Shown here: positions 1-7,397 of the stretch, piece after piece
Position numbering within the stretch: position 1 is the stretch's first letter
How the letters are laid out: each line of letters begins with the position of its first letter
Assembly (NCBI GenBank): GCA_947464215.1
Contig: CANHVX010000003.1
Coordinates: 1 to 22,888 of the forward strand
Direction: 5' to 3'
Length of the DNA stretch: 22,888 bases
Origin: Pseudomonadaceae bacterium
GTDB lineage: Bacteria > Pseudomonadota > Alphaproteobacteria > UBA2136 > UBA6156
Position numbers and translations under genes: made by a program
Notes under the pieces: model-generated
Told to the model about the DNA's origin: nothing
Seen by the model: only the letters and a program-made list of their open reading frames with translations
The model's database searches: none

Positions 1-18
1 GCGTGAGAGAGTGGGGGG

Positions 19-1170
19 TTACTTAAATATTTTCTTAAGGTTATCCATAAACCCGCGCTGCTTGCGCCCCATGGCCAGTTCGCCGCGCAGGGCGTCCAGG
101 GTTTCGCGCTGGGGCTTGGTCAGTTGGGTAGGCACTTCTACCTGAATACGCACCAGCAGGTCGCCTTTGTCGCGGGGGCGGCCAAGGCCAGGCATGCCCA
201 GGCCATGCAGGCGCAGCACATCGCCGGGCTGGGTTCCGGCGGGCACTTTAACGGTTGTGTCGTGGCCATCCAGCGTGGGCAGGGTGTGTTCGGTGCCCAA
301 CATGGCATCCAGAGCGCTCACGGGCATATCCACCAGCAGGTTGGTGCCATCGCGGCCAAACACGGGGTGTTTGGCCAGCTGAACAAACACAAACAGGTCG
401 CCCGCCGGCCCGCCGGCTGCACCGGCTTCACCTTCGCCCGCTAAGCGCAAACGGGTTCCGTCATCCACTCCCACGGGGATGGTGACATCCAGCGTTTTGG
501 TTTTGCGGATACGCCCGGCACCGTGGCAATCTTTGCACTTATCCTTAATCACTTGCCCGGTGCCGCCGCAGTCGGGGCAGGTGCGGCTCATCTGGAAGAA
601 TCCTTGGCGCATGAACACGGTGCCGTTGCCGCCGCAGGTGCCACAGCTGGTGGGCTTGCTGCCGGGCTTGGCGCCGCTGCCGTCGCAGGTGGTGCAGCCG
701 ATGGTGGTGGGGAACGAAATCTGTTTCTTGGTGCCGGTAAAGGCCTCGGCCAGGCTGAGTTCCAGGTTATAGCGCAGGTCGGCGCCACGGGCGGTGCGGC
801 TGCGGGTGGTGCGGGGGCCGGTGCCACCAAAGCCACCTTGGCCGAACAAACCACCCATCAGGTCTTCAAACAGGTCCTCAAAATTGCCCTCAAACCCGGC
901 ACCGGGGCCGCCCGCTCCAAAGGGGCTGCCTCCGTTGCCGCCATTTTGGAAGGCCTCATGGCCATAGCGGTCATAGGCGGCGCGTTTTTGGGGGTCTTTC
1001 AGAATGTCATAGGCTTCGTTGATATCCTTAAACCGCGCTTCGGCCTTGGCGTCCCCCGGGTTGCGGTCGGGGTGGTGTTGCATGGCCAGTTTGCGGTAGG
1101 CGGCTTTCAGATCGGCCTCGTTGGCGCCCCGGGCCACGCCCAGAATGCTGTAATAGTCTTTGTCGGCCAT
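19..1170 (-). CDS. dnaJ: Chaperone protein DnaJ (Hsp40)
   Basis: DnaJ is the cytoplasmic co-chaperone that binds unfolded protein and stimulates DnaK ATPase. All family parts are present at normal length (383 aa). The N-terminal J domain has HPD at residues 33-35. A Gly/Phe-rich linker covers about residues 75-120. Four CxxCxGxG zinc repeats follow at about 155-220 (CTTCDGSG, CGTCGGNG, CPDCGGTG, CKDCHGAG), then the C-terminal substrate-binding domains. The start is supported by an AAAGGA Shine-Dalgarno 9 bases before the ATG. This is the last gene of the hrcA-grpE-dnaK block. It is separated from dnaK by a small secreted-protein gene whose stop codon lies 18 bases upstream, so translation may be coupled to that gene. 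Confidence 0.98.
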   Translation of the reverse strand: MADKDYYSILGVARGANEADLKAAYRKLAMQHHPDRNPGDAKAEARFKDINEAYDILKDPQKRAAYDRYGHEAFQNGGNGGSPFGAGGPGAGFEGNFEDLFEDLMGGLFGQGGFGGTGPRTTRSRTARGADLRYNLELSLAEAFTGTKKQISFPTTIGCTTCDGSGAKPGSKPTSCGTCGGNGTVFMRQGFFQMSRTCPDCGGTGQVIKDKCKDCHGAGRIRKTKTLDVTIPVGVDDGTRLRLAGEGEAGAAGGPAGDLFVFVQLAKHPVFGRDGTNLLVDMPVSALDAMLGTEHTLPTLDGHDTTVKVPAGTQPGDVLRLHGLGMPGLGRPRDKGDLLVRIQVEVPTQLTKPQRETLDALRGELAMGRKQRGFMDNLKKIFK

Positions 1171-1188
1171 GGCGGGGTTTCCTTTGTG

Positions 1189-1575
1189 CTACCAACGCCA
1201 GCCGCGCCAGTAGTAGCCGCGCGCCTGCCGCAGGGAAGGGTCCCACGCGGTGGTTGTTTGTTTACAAATCGCGGGGCGGCCGTTCCAGTTGCCACATACC
1301 GGGCCCAAGGGGCGGCGGTTCTGGGCGGCCGCACGGCGTATATTCAGCAGGTAAGCCTCATAGCTGGCCCGATGGGGCGACGACGTAGCCCCACCATAAA
1401 GGTCATAACTGGGCTGATACGAAGAAGACCCGCCCCCCCCTTGGTAGCGGCTGAGCGCGCTCCGGTAATCGCCGCCGCCGCCGCCCGGGTAGGCGCTGAG
1501 GATATAGCTATCCGCCCATGCCGCGGCGGGGGCGCACAGCGCCAACAGGGCAAGCAGGGGCAGATAGCGTCGCAT
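1189..1575 (-). CDS. Small secreted Gly/Tyr/Ser-rich protein between dnaK and dnaJ
   Basis: I do not recognise this 128-aa protein. Residues 1 to about 22 form a clear Sec signal peptide: MRR, a Leu/Ala-rich core, and an AxA-type cleavage site ending AWA before DSY. The mature part is low in complexity at first (Gly runs, Ser, Tyr), then turns basic and aromatic, with a Trp/Arg/Tyr-rich C-terminus and two Cys that could form a disulfide. Secretion to the periplasm or surface is inferred. The gene begins 24 bases after the dnaK stop and ends 18 bases before dnaJ, so it should be co-transcribed with both. The ribosome site is weak (GGGAA near the ATG). The signal peptide and operon spacing make a real gene likely, but the function is unknown. 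Confidence 0.7.
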   Translation of the reverse strand: MRRYLPLLALLALCAPAAAWADSYILSAYPGGGGGDYRSALSRYQGGGGSSSYQPSYDLYGGATSSPHRASYEAYLLNIRRAAAQNRRPLGPVCGNWNGRPAICKQTTTAWDPSLRQARGYYWRGWRW

Positions 1576-1599
1576 AGGTTCCCGAATGTATAGAGCCTG

Positions 1600-3510
1600 T
1601 TAGGGGTTTTTGCCAGCGTCTTTGGCCTCATATTCGGCGTCCACGCTGCCATCATCGTTGGCGGGGGTGGCACCTTTGGCCTGGTCGGCTTTCATCTGGG
1701 CGTCATACATGGCCTTGCCAAGCTCCATGCTTGCCTCGCCCAATGTTTCGGTTTGGGCCGTCAGGGTGTCGGTGGCCACCGTGTCTTGGGCCAGCAAGTC
1801 CTTCAGGGCCTTCAGCTCGGTTTCAATTTTGCCCTTCACCTCATCCGTAACCTTGTCGCCGTGCTCCTTCAAAGCTTTTTCCGTGGAATGCACCAGCGCT
1901 TCGGCGTTGTTTTTGGCATCCACGGCTTCTTTTTTGGCTTTGTCGGCGGCGGCGTTGGCTTCGGCTTCTTTCACCATGCGCTCAATGTCGGCATCCGAAA
2001 GCCCGCCGTCGCTCTTGATGACCACGTTGCTGGCCTTGCCGGTGCCTTTGTCCTTGGCCGAGACGTTCACAATCCCGTTGGCATCAATATCAAAGGTCAC
2101 TTCAATTTGCGGCACACCGCGTGGGGCCGGGGGGATACCTTCCAGGTTAAACTGCCCGAGCAGCTTGTTATCCGCCGACATCGGGCGCTCACCTTGGTAA
2201 ACCGAGATGGTCACCGCAGGCTGGTTGTCGGCGGCGGTCGAGAATACTTGGCTCTTTTTGGTAGGGATGGTGGTGTTGCGGGTAATCAGGCTGGTAAACA
2301 CACCGCCCAAGGTTTCAATCCCCAAGCTCAGGGGGGTCACATCCAGCAGCAGCACGTCTTTCACGTCCCCGCGCAGAATCCCACCCTGAATCGCGGCGCC
2401 AATCGCCACCACTTCGTCGGGGTTCACACCTTTGTGGGGCTCTTTGCCGAAGAATTGCTTCACCAATTCCTGTACTTTGGGCATGCGGGTCATCCCACCC
2501 ACCAGCACCACTTCATCCACGTCGGAAGGCTTAAGGCCAGCATCTTTCAAAGCGGCCTTGCAAGGCTCAAGGGTTTTTTCCACCAGGTCGCCCACCAGCT
2601 GTTCCAGCTTGGCGCGGGTTAGGGTCAGCTGCAGGTGCTTGGGCCCGTTGGCATCGGCCGTGATGAACGGCAGGTTGATATCAATGCTGGTGGCCGAAGA
2701 AAGCTCTTTCTTGGCCTTTTCCGCTTCATCTTTCAGGCGTTGCAGCGCCAACTTGTCCTTAGTGAGGTCAATGCCTTCCGTCTTCTTGAATTCATCGGCC
2801 AGCCATTGCAGCACGCGGCTGTCAAAGTCTTCCCCGCCGAGGAAGGTATCGCCGTTGGTGGCTTTCACTTCCACCACGCCGTCACCAATTTCCAGGATAG
2901 AAACGTCAAACGTCCCGCCACCCAAGTCATAAACCGCCACGGTCTTGTGGCCCTTGATGTCCTCGCTCAACCCATAAGCCAGCGCGGCAGCCGTCGGCTC
3001 GTTCACCAGGCGCAAAACGTCCAAGCCGGCAATTTTCCCAGCATCTTTGGTGGCTTGGCGCTGGGCGTCGTTGAAGTAAGCGGGCACTGTAATCACCGCC
3101 TGCGTCACTTTTTCGCCCAAGAAGGCCTCGGCGGTATCCTTCATTTTTTGCAGCACCATGGCCGAAATCGCTGAGGGCGCCATGGCCTTGCCGCCCACTT
3201 CAACCCAGGCGTCGCCGTTGTCGCCTTTTACAATCTTGAAGGGGCTGTGGGCTTTGGCTTTTTCCACCATTTTGTCGTCAAAACGGCGGCCGATGAGGCG
3301 CTTTACCGCAAACAGCGTGCCTTCGGGGTTGGTGATGGCTTGGCGCTTGGCGCTTTGGCCCACCAAACGCTCGCCATCTTTGGCAAACGCCACGATGCTC
3401 GGCGTGGTGCGCACGCCTTCGTTGTTTTCAATCACGCGGGTATCTTTGCCGTCCATCACAGCCACACAGCTGTTGGTGGTGCCCAGGTCAATGCCGATAA
3501 CTTTGCTCAT
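1600..3510 (-). CDS. dnaK: Chaperone protein DnaK (Hsp70)
   Basis: DnaK is the ATP-driven Hsp70 that folds nascent and stress-damaged proteins with DnaJ and GrpE in the cytoplasm. The 636-aa length is normal. The nucleotide-binding domain opens with GIDLGTTNSCVAV near residue 6. It has the phosphate-binding segment YDLGGGTFDVSILE near residue 195 and VGGMTRMP near 340. The substrate-binding domain begins around LLLDVTPLSLGIET (about 390), followed by the helical lid and an acidic tail. A strong AGGAG ribosome site lies just before the ATG. The CYTH-domain gene ends 13 bases upstream, so dnaK is read in the same operon, under the CIRCE element before hrcA. No separate dnaK promoter was evident in the 13-base gap. 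Confidence 0.99.
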   Translation of the reverse strand: MSKVIGIDLGTTNSCVAVMDGKDTRVIENNEGVRTTPSIVAFAKDGERLVGQSAKRQAITNPEGTLFAVKRLIGRRFDDKMVEKAKAHSPFKIVKGDNGDAWVEVGGKAMAPSAISAMVLQKMKDTAEAFLGEKVTQAVITVPAYFNDAQRQATKDAGKIAGLDVLRLVNEPTAAALAYGLSEDIKGHKTVAVYDLGGGTFDVSILEIGDGVVEVKATNGDTFLGGEDFDSRVLQWLADEFKKTEGIDLTKDKLALQRLKDEAEKAKKELSSATSIDINLPFITADANGPKHLQLTLTRAKLEQLVGDLVEKTLEPCKAALKDAGLKPSDVDEVVLVGGMTRMPKVQELVKQFFGKEPHKGVNPDEVVAIGAAIQGGILRGDVKDVLLLDVTPLSLGIETLGGVFTSLITRNTTIPTKKSQVFSTAADNQPAVTISVYQGERPMSADNKLLGQFNLEGIPPAPRGVPQIEVTFDIDANGIVNVSAKDKGTGKASNVVIKSDGGLSDADIERMVKEAEANAAADKAKKEAVDAKNNAEALVHSTEKALKEHGDKVTDEVKGKIETELKALKDLLAQDTVATDTLTAQTETLGEASMELGKAMYDAQMKADQAKGATPANDDGSVDAEYEAKDAGKNP

Positions 3511-3523
3511 GGTGGTTCTCCTT

Positions 3524-4120
3524 TTAGTTAATGGTGTTAGTTGCTAAAAAACGTTGAACATCAGCCACATTGGCAAAGGTAAGCTCATGGACAAGGCCCA
3601 TATCTTTGCCATATTTGTGGTAGTAAAGGGCGCCCACGCCTCCAAACACGGCGGCGGTATAATCAAAACCAAGCTGCCTGGCCGTTGCCTTGACCAAGTC
3701 TTCGCTGGGCGCTTCAATTTCAATGATACACCCAATCACAGGCCATTCATCCAGCGTTACCTGAACGCCATCTTTGTCCCACGCTTCCCGGTAGTTTTCT
3801 TGGTAAAGGAAATCCCGAAAGCCAAGCTTTTCCATGAACAAAGAGGCAGTCTCAAAACTCGAAACCTCGGCTTCTACTTCCTCGGTGCCCATGGCGCTGT
3901 TGGCGGTGTGGGTGTGCTTATAGGTCATGGTAACCTTGTCACCTTCATCCCGCACGCGGGCCCATTCATGGATGGTCGCACCCGCTTTTTCTTTCAGCGT
4001 AAAGGTTTTGCGCTTCATCAGCGTGCGAGGCTTGGTGCACGTATATCCCGCGCGCGCAAGAGCCTCACGAGCCGGCGCAAAATTCTCAACCAGAAATTTA
4101 GCTTCAATTTCCAGCGGCAT
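3524..4120 (-). CDS. CYTH-domain protein (CyaB/thiamine triphosphatase-like)
   Basis: This 198-aa protein belongs to the CYTH superfamily, metal-dependent tunnel-fold enzymes acting on triphosphorylated substrates (class IV adenylate cyclase, thiamine triphosphatase, inorganic triphosphatase). The N-terminus has the diagnostic ExExK motif (E4, E6, K8). Further in are an Arg/Lys-rich strand (WARVRDEGDKVTMTYK), a paired acidic strand (EEVEAEV) and the late LDEWP...IEIEAP segment, all expected to line the tunnel. It seems catalytically complete. Which triphosphate it uses cannot be told from the sequence. It starts 3 bases after the dinD-like gene and ends 13 bases before dnaK, so it belongs to the heat-shock operon, an unusual place for this family. 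A hand count of one 60-base sample (3601-3660) gave about 53% GC. Confidence 0.9.
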   Translation of the reverse strand: MPLEIEAKFLVENFAPAREALARAGYTCTKPRTLMKRKTFTLKEKAGATIHEWARVRDEGDKVTMTYKHTHTANSAMGTEEVEAEVSSFETASLFMEKLGFRDFLYQENYREAWDKDGVQVTLDEWPVIGCIIEIEAPSEDLVKATARQLGFDYTAAVFGGVGALYYHKYGKDMGLVHELTFANVADVQRFLATNTIN

Positions 4121-4123
4121 AGA

Positions 4124-4984
4124 TTAGGCCTTCCTTTTTCTTGTGAGAGGCTTCTTAACGTTAGCATCAATGGCTTTGAGCGAACCTTTCTTTACCCGCG
4201 TAGCAATTTTCTTTATATCTTCCGAAGCTGGAAGTTTTTCTGGCACAATGCCACGCTCCAGCAACGTGCCCCTTACGGCTGTATTGTTGCTGACATGTTC
4301 ATGGCTCACCGCTTGCACACCCAATAAGGTTTCTTTTTGAACGTTAAAGCTGGTAATGGCGGCCGCAAATTCTTTAGCCTTAAGCAGCACGGTGGGCAAA
4401 AAATCAGCCAAGGGTCGGGTTTCCTTAACACCAAGTTGGCGCTTCATGTTTAACGTGTCGCGGCCACCAAACAGCGCCTTGTCGCCCATCGCTCTTACAA
4501 TACCAAAGCCTTTATCATCAACACCATGCTGATACAAAACACCGGAAAGCTGCTTTTCGGTTTCAGTCAATTTAGCGCGGGCAGCGAGGCGTTCAGTATC
4601 GGCCAAGTGCTGTTCAATCAGCTCTTGCTTGCGGGCCTGCACGGCAAAATAGGTTTGCGCAAAGGCTATCGGCAGCTTCTTGCTATCCCCATTTTGCGCA
4701 ATAAGGTAGCACGCATATCGTGTCAGCATGATATCATCTACTTGTCTTTGTGCGCCTTTTCCAAGTTCGATCATTTTCCCGACCTCAGCAAAATGATCGC
4801 CAAGTTCTTGATTTGAATTAGCACAAGCTATTTTAGCTTTTTCTATAACGTCCAAAAAGTTATCCCATTTCGCATAGCCGAGAATCGGTTGTAAGTCGCG
4901 CGCATACCATACATCCTGGCCACCCACGTGAAGGACGACTGCCTCAAATTGATTGAAATATTTGGTGATAACGGATGTATCCAT
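4124..4984 (-). CDS. DinD-like DNA-damage-inducible protein (BRO-N domain)
   Basis: This 286-aa protein resembles E. coli DinD (about 274 aa), an SOS-induced protein reported to act on RecA filaments. The N-terminal BRO-N-like domain shows WYARDLQPILGYAKWDNF, followed by the DinD-typical segments LTRYACYLIAQNGD and AQTYFAVQARKQE. The middle and C-terminal parts (KALFGG, LADFLPTVLLKAKEFAA, SHEHVSNNTAVRGTLLERGI) also fit the family, and the tail is very basic. It lies 6 bases after grpE and 3 bases before the CYTH gene, inside the heat-shock operon. The DNA is much more AT-rich than its neighbours: positions 4801-4860 are about 30% GC by hand count, against about 65% for 5881-5940 in hrcA. That suggests horizontal acquisition. 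No LexA-type site was recognised nearby. Confidence 0.9.
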   Translation of the reverse strand: MDTSVITKYFNQFEAVVLHVGGQDVWYARDLQPILGYAKWDNFLDVIEKAKIACANSNQELGDHFAEVGKMIELGKGAQRQVDDIMLTRYACYLIAQNGDSKKLPIAFAQTYFAVQARKQELIEQHLADTERLAARAKLTETEKQLSGVLYQHGVDDKGFGIVRAMGDKALFGGRDTLNMKRQLGVKETRPLADFLPTVLLKAKEFAAAITSFNVQKETLLGVQAVSHEHVSNNTAVRGTLLERGIVPEKLPASEDIKKIATRVKKGSLKAIDANVKKPLTRKRKA

Positions 4985-4990
4985 GACGTC

Positions 4991-5521
4991 TTAGGCCCCC
5001 TTACTCACACTCACCAACGCCGGCCGCAACAGTCGCCCATGCAGGGTGTAACCCGCTTGCAGCTCGGCCACGATGCACCCCGGTGCCACGTCCGCACCGT
5101 CTGCTTCCATCATCACCTGGTGCAGCTCGGGGTTGAGGGCATCTCCAGCCTTCACCTCCGTTTTCACAATGCCATGACGCTGCAAAATAGTGGCAAATTG
5201 GGTGGCGGTCAGCTCCACACCTTTGCGCAACGCGGCGGGGTCGGTGTCGGGGGCACTTAGCGCGCGGGCAAGGTTATCGGCCACGGTCAACACGTCGCGG
5301 GCAAAACTTTGCGCGGCATAGAGGCGCGCTTCGGCCACTTCGGTTTGGGTGCGCTTGCGCATGTTGTCTAGCTCGGCGGTGGCGCGGTAGGCCTTGTCGC
5401 GCCAGCTGTCGCTCTCGGCGCGCAGGGCGGCAAACTCCGTATCCTCGGCGAGAGTGGGCGAACTTGGTATGGCCTCAGCGGTGGGTTCACCCAAAGGGGT
5501 TGCGTGGTCGTTATCGGTCAT
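4991..5521 (-). CDS. grpE: Nucleotide exchange factor GrpE
   Basis: GrpE releases ADP from DnaK and so drives its substrate cycle. The 176-aa protein has the usual plan: an acidic, disordered N-terminus, a long coiled coil (about residues 30-75, containing RDKAYRATAELDNMRKRTQTE), the four-helix segment (FARDVLTVADNLARAL), and the beta-wing that contacts DnaK (HQVMMEADGADVAPGCIVAELQAGYTLHGRLLRPALVSVS). Its ATG overlaps the hrcA stop in an ATGA four-base overlap, which fixes the start and points to coupled translation. The dinD-like gene follows after 6 bases. Confidence 0.97.
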   Translation of the reverse strand: MTDNDHATPLGEPTAEAIPSSPTLAEDTEFAALRAESDSWRDKAYRATAELDNMRKRTQTEVAEARLYAAQSFARDVLTVADNLARALSAPDTDPAALRKGVELTATQFATILQRHGIVKTEVKAGDALNPELHQVMMEADGADVAPGCIVAELQAGYTLHGRLLRPALVSVSKGA

Positions 5522-6603
5522 ATCCGTCTCTCCTCATCACGTTCCTGCAAGGCTTTTTCCAAAAGTTTGGCCGTGTAGTCAATCACGCCCAGCGTGCGCT
5601 TATAGTCCATCCGCAGCGGGCCGATAACCCCCAGCGTGCCAATAATTTTGCTTTTTTCGCCCAACGAATACGGGGCGCCCACCACGGCAACATCCTCGGC
5701 GCCTTGCACGGGCACGTCATGGCCCACAAACACTTTCACACCGGGGCCATTTTTCACTTCTTCCACCAAGGCCATCAGCAAGCGTTTTTCTTCAAACAGC
5801 TTGATAAGCCCCTGCAATTTGTCGCGCACCAGCTCGGGGTATTGGAAGAGATTGGTCGAGCCAGCCACGGTCATGGCACCATCGGCGGTGGTGGGCTGGC
5901 CCCATTGGTGGGCGGCGGCCATCATGTTGTCAATCATGGCGTTCACGTGGCCTTTTTGCTCGGCCAGCGCGGCAACCAGAGAAAGGCGGGCCTGGTCCAG
6001 CGTCTGCCCCATCACCACAGGCTTTAGGGTTTTAGCGGCTTTTTCAAGGTCACTGGCGTCAATAAAGGCGGGCACATCAATCACGCGGTTTTCAATCTCG
6101 CCGGCTTTGGTCACCATCACCACCAGCACGCGGTCGCCACTCAGGCGGATAAATTCCATCGTATCCAGCAAATCGTTTTCGGCTTTGGGCGTTGTTACAA
6201 GCGCGGCGCAGTTGGTCACCTGCGAAAGCACACTGGTGATGTCCTGTGTCATCTGCGCGAAGCTTTTGCTGGCAGAAAATTGCGATGTCAGCGCCGCTTT
6301 CACAGCCTCATCGGGCGTTTCGGCCTGCACAATATGCTGGGCATAGAAGCGGTAACCTTGCGCGGTGGGCAGGCGGCCGGCGCTAGTGTGGGGGTGGGTA
6401 AGCAGCCCCAGTTGTTCAAGGTCTTGCATCACGTTGCGGATGCTAGCACCCGAGAGGCTATATTTCCCGCAATCAACCAACGCTTTGCTGCCCACAGCCT
6501 CGCCGGTTTTGGTGTAGGTTTCCACCACATCGCCCAACACTTGGGCGGCCCTGGGCGTAAGCTCGGGCAGTGGCTGTTTGGTGGCGACAATTTTTTCAAT
6601 CAT
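5518..6603 (-). CDS. hrcA: Heat-inducible transcription repressor HrcA
   Basis: HrcA binds CIRCE operators and represses class I heat-shock genes. Its activity usually depends on GroEL. The 361-aa protein begins with a winged-helix DNA-binding domain (residues about 10-90, with SLSGASIRNVMQDLEQLGLL and the SAGRLPTAQGYRFY segment typical of HrcA). A GAF-like dimerisation region follows, and the C-terminus has the expected IGTLGVIGPLRMDYKRTLGVIDYTAKLL. It is the first gene of the operon. A CIRCE element lies 19 bases upstream of its ATG, so HrcA probably represses itself together with grpE, dnaK and dnaJ. There is no convincing Shine-Dalgarno apart from an AGGG that is also part of the likely -10 box. 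Confidence 0.97.
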   Translation of the reverse strand: MIEKIVATKQPLPELTPRAAQVLGDVVETYTKTGEAVGSKALVDCGKYSLSGASIRNVMQDLEQLGLLTHPHTSAGRLPTAQGYRFYAQHIVQAETPDEAVKAALTSQFSASKSFAQMTQDITSVLSQVTNCAALVTTPKAENDLLDTMEFIRLSGDRVLVVMVTKAGEIENRVIDVPAFIDASDLEKAAKTLKPVVMGQTLDQARLSLVAALAEQKGHVNAMIDNMMAAAHQWGQPTTADGAMTVAGSTNLFQYPELVRDKLQGLIKLFEEKRLLMALVEEVKNGPGVKVFVGHDVPVQGAEDVAVVGAPYSLGEKSKIIGTLGVIGPLRMDYKRTLGVIDYTAKLLEKALQERDEERRI

Positions 6604-6609
6604 GCAGGC

Positions 6610-6638
6610 ACCCTAATGCCTTTTGTCACTCAAGTCAA
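6610..6638 (-). promoter_or_regulatory. Likely hrcA operon promoter
   Basis: On the minus strand, TTGACT (6638-6633) is followed after exactly 17 bases by TAGGGT (6615-6610). The -35 box lies within the spacer of the CIRCE element, so a bound HrcA dimer would block it. Only six bases separate the -10 box from the hrcA ATG, which would put the transcript start at or very near the start codon. The AGGG could instead be a ribosome site for a transcript from further upstream, for example from the AT-rich DNA at 6660-6700. Confidence 0.55.
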
Positions 6639-6649
6639 GGAAGTGCTAA
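6623..6649 (-). promoter_or_regulatory. CIRCE operator (HrcA binding site)
   Basis: Read on the minus strand, the arms are TTAGCACTT and GAGTGACAA, separated by 9 bases. The consensus is TTAGCACTC-N9-GAGTGCTAA: the first arm matches 8 of 9 and the second 7 of 9, with the exact spacing. Its position between dnaQ and hrcA, with the repressor gene itself directly downstream, fits autoregulation of the heat-shock operon. The second arm is degenerate, so binding may be weaker than at a perfect site such as is often found before groESL. Confidence 0.9.
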
Positions 6650-6686
6650 GTCTCTACGCCTCAAAAACAAAATATATAAATAACAA

Positions 6687-7379
6687 TTACTTATTCCATA
6701 TAGCGCCCGCAACAGCTTTCGTCAAAAAGGCCTGATGCGCCTCGCGTTCGTCGGGGGTCGCCGCTATCACCAAACCAGGGTCACCAAGCGGGTCACCAAG
6801 TTGGTCAGAAGAGGCCATGCGAGAGGCCTGCATGTCGGGCCGAGTGCCTTCACTCTGCAAGCCAAAACTGGCCTGCAATCCACCTGTCAATTCCACATAC
6901 ACATCTGCCAGCAGCTGGGCATCCAGCAAGGCGCCGTGGTAGGTGCGGGCGGTGTTGTCCACGCCATAGAAGCGGCACAGGGCATCCAAGCTGTGGCGCT
7001 GGCCCGGCAATTTTTGGCGGGCCAGAACCAGCGTGTCCACCACCGGGTTACCCAGCGGCGCGCGGTTCAGGCGGCGCATTTCCATGTGCATGAAGGCCAT
7101 ATCAAATTCGGCGTTGTGGGCTACCAAGGGGTCATCGCCAATAAAGGCGAGCCAATCGTCAACAATATCGGCAAAACGCGGAGCGTTGGCGACTTTGTCC
7201 AGAGTGATGCCGTGCACTTTTATCGCTCCGGCATCAATCTCGCGTTCGGGGTTGAGGTAAGTGTGGAAGGTCTTGCCGGTGGGCAGCCGGTTGATAAGCT
7301 CCAGGCATCCCAGCTCCAAAACGCGGTGCTCTTCGGCGCCAAAGCCGGTGGTTTCGGTGTCAAAGATAATCTCGCGCAT
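6687..7379 (-). CDS. dnaQ: DNA polymerase III epsilon subunit (3'-5' proofreading exonuclease)
   Basis: Epsilon removes mismatched 3' nucleotides in the replicative polymerase core. The 230-aa protein has all three exonuclease motifs of the DEDDh class: FDTETTG at residues 6-12 (Asp and Glu metal ligands), the ExoII segment VAHNAEFDMAFM, and the ExoIII segment HGALLDAQLLADVY (catalytic His and final Asp). The length is close to the E. coli protein (243 aa). The second ABC permease gene ends 18 bases upstream, so dnaQ may be read with the transporter. It ends in an AT-rich tract just before the CIRCE/hrcA promoter region. The last codons and the DNA after them are clearly lower in GC than the rest of the gene. 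Confidence 0.96.
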   Translation of the reverse strand: MREIIFDTETTGFGAEEHRVLELGCLELINRLPTGKTFHTYLNPEREIDAGAIKVHGITLDKVANAPRFADIVDDWLAFIGDDPLVAHNAEFDMAFMHMEMRRLNRAPLGNPVVDTLVLARQKLPGQRHSLDALCRFYGVDNTARTYHGALLDAQLLADVYVELTGGLQASFGLQSEGTRPDMQASRMASSDQLGDPLGDPGLVIAATPDEREAHQAFLTKAVAGAIWNK

Positions 7380-7397
7380 GGGGTGTGCTTTGTTGGG

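Noticed and set aside
523..1593. Long plus-strand open frame opposite dnaJ and the secreted-protein gene
   Set aside because: It is the GC-rich antisense shadow of well-identified dnaJ, with Ala/Gly/Val-rich content and no domain.
1753..2622. Long plus-strand frame opposite dnaK
   Set aside because: Antisense of conserved DnaK; composition (many His, Gly, Val, Phe) is typical of a reverse-strand shadow.
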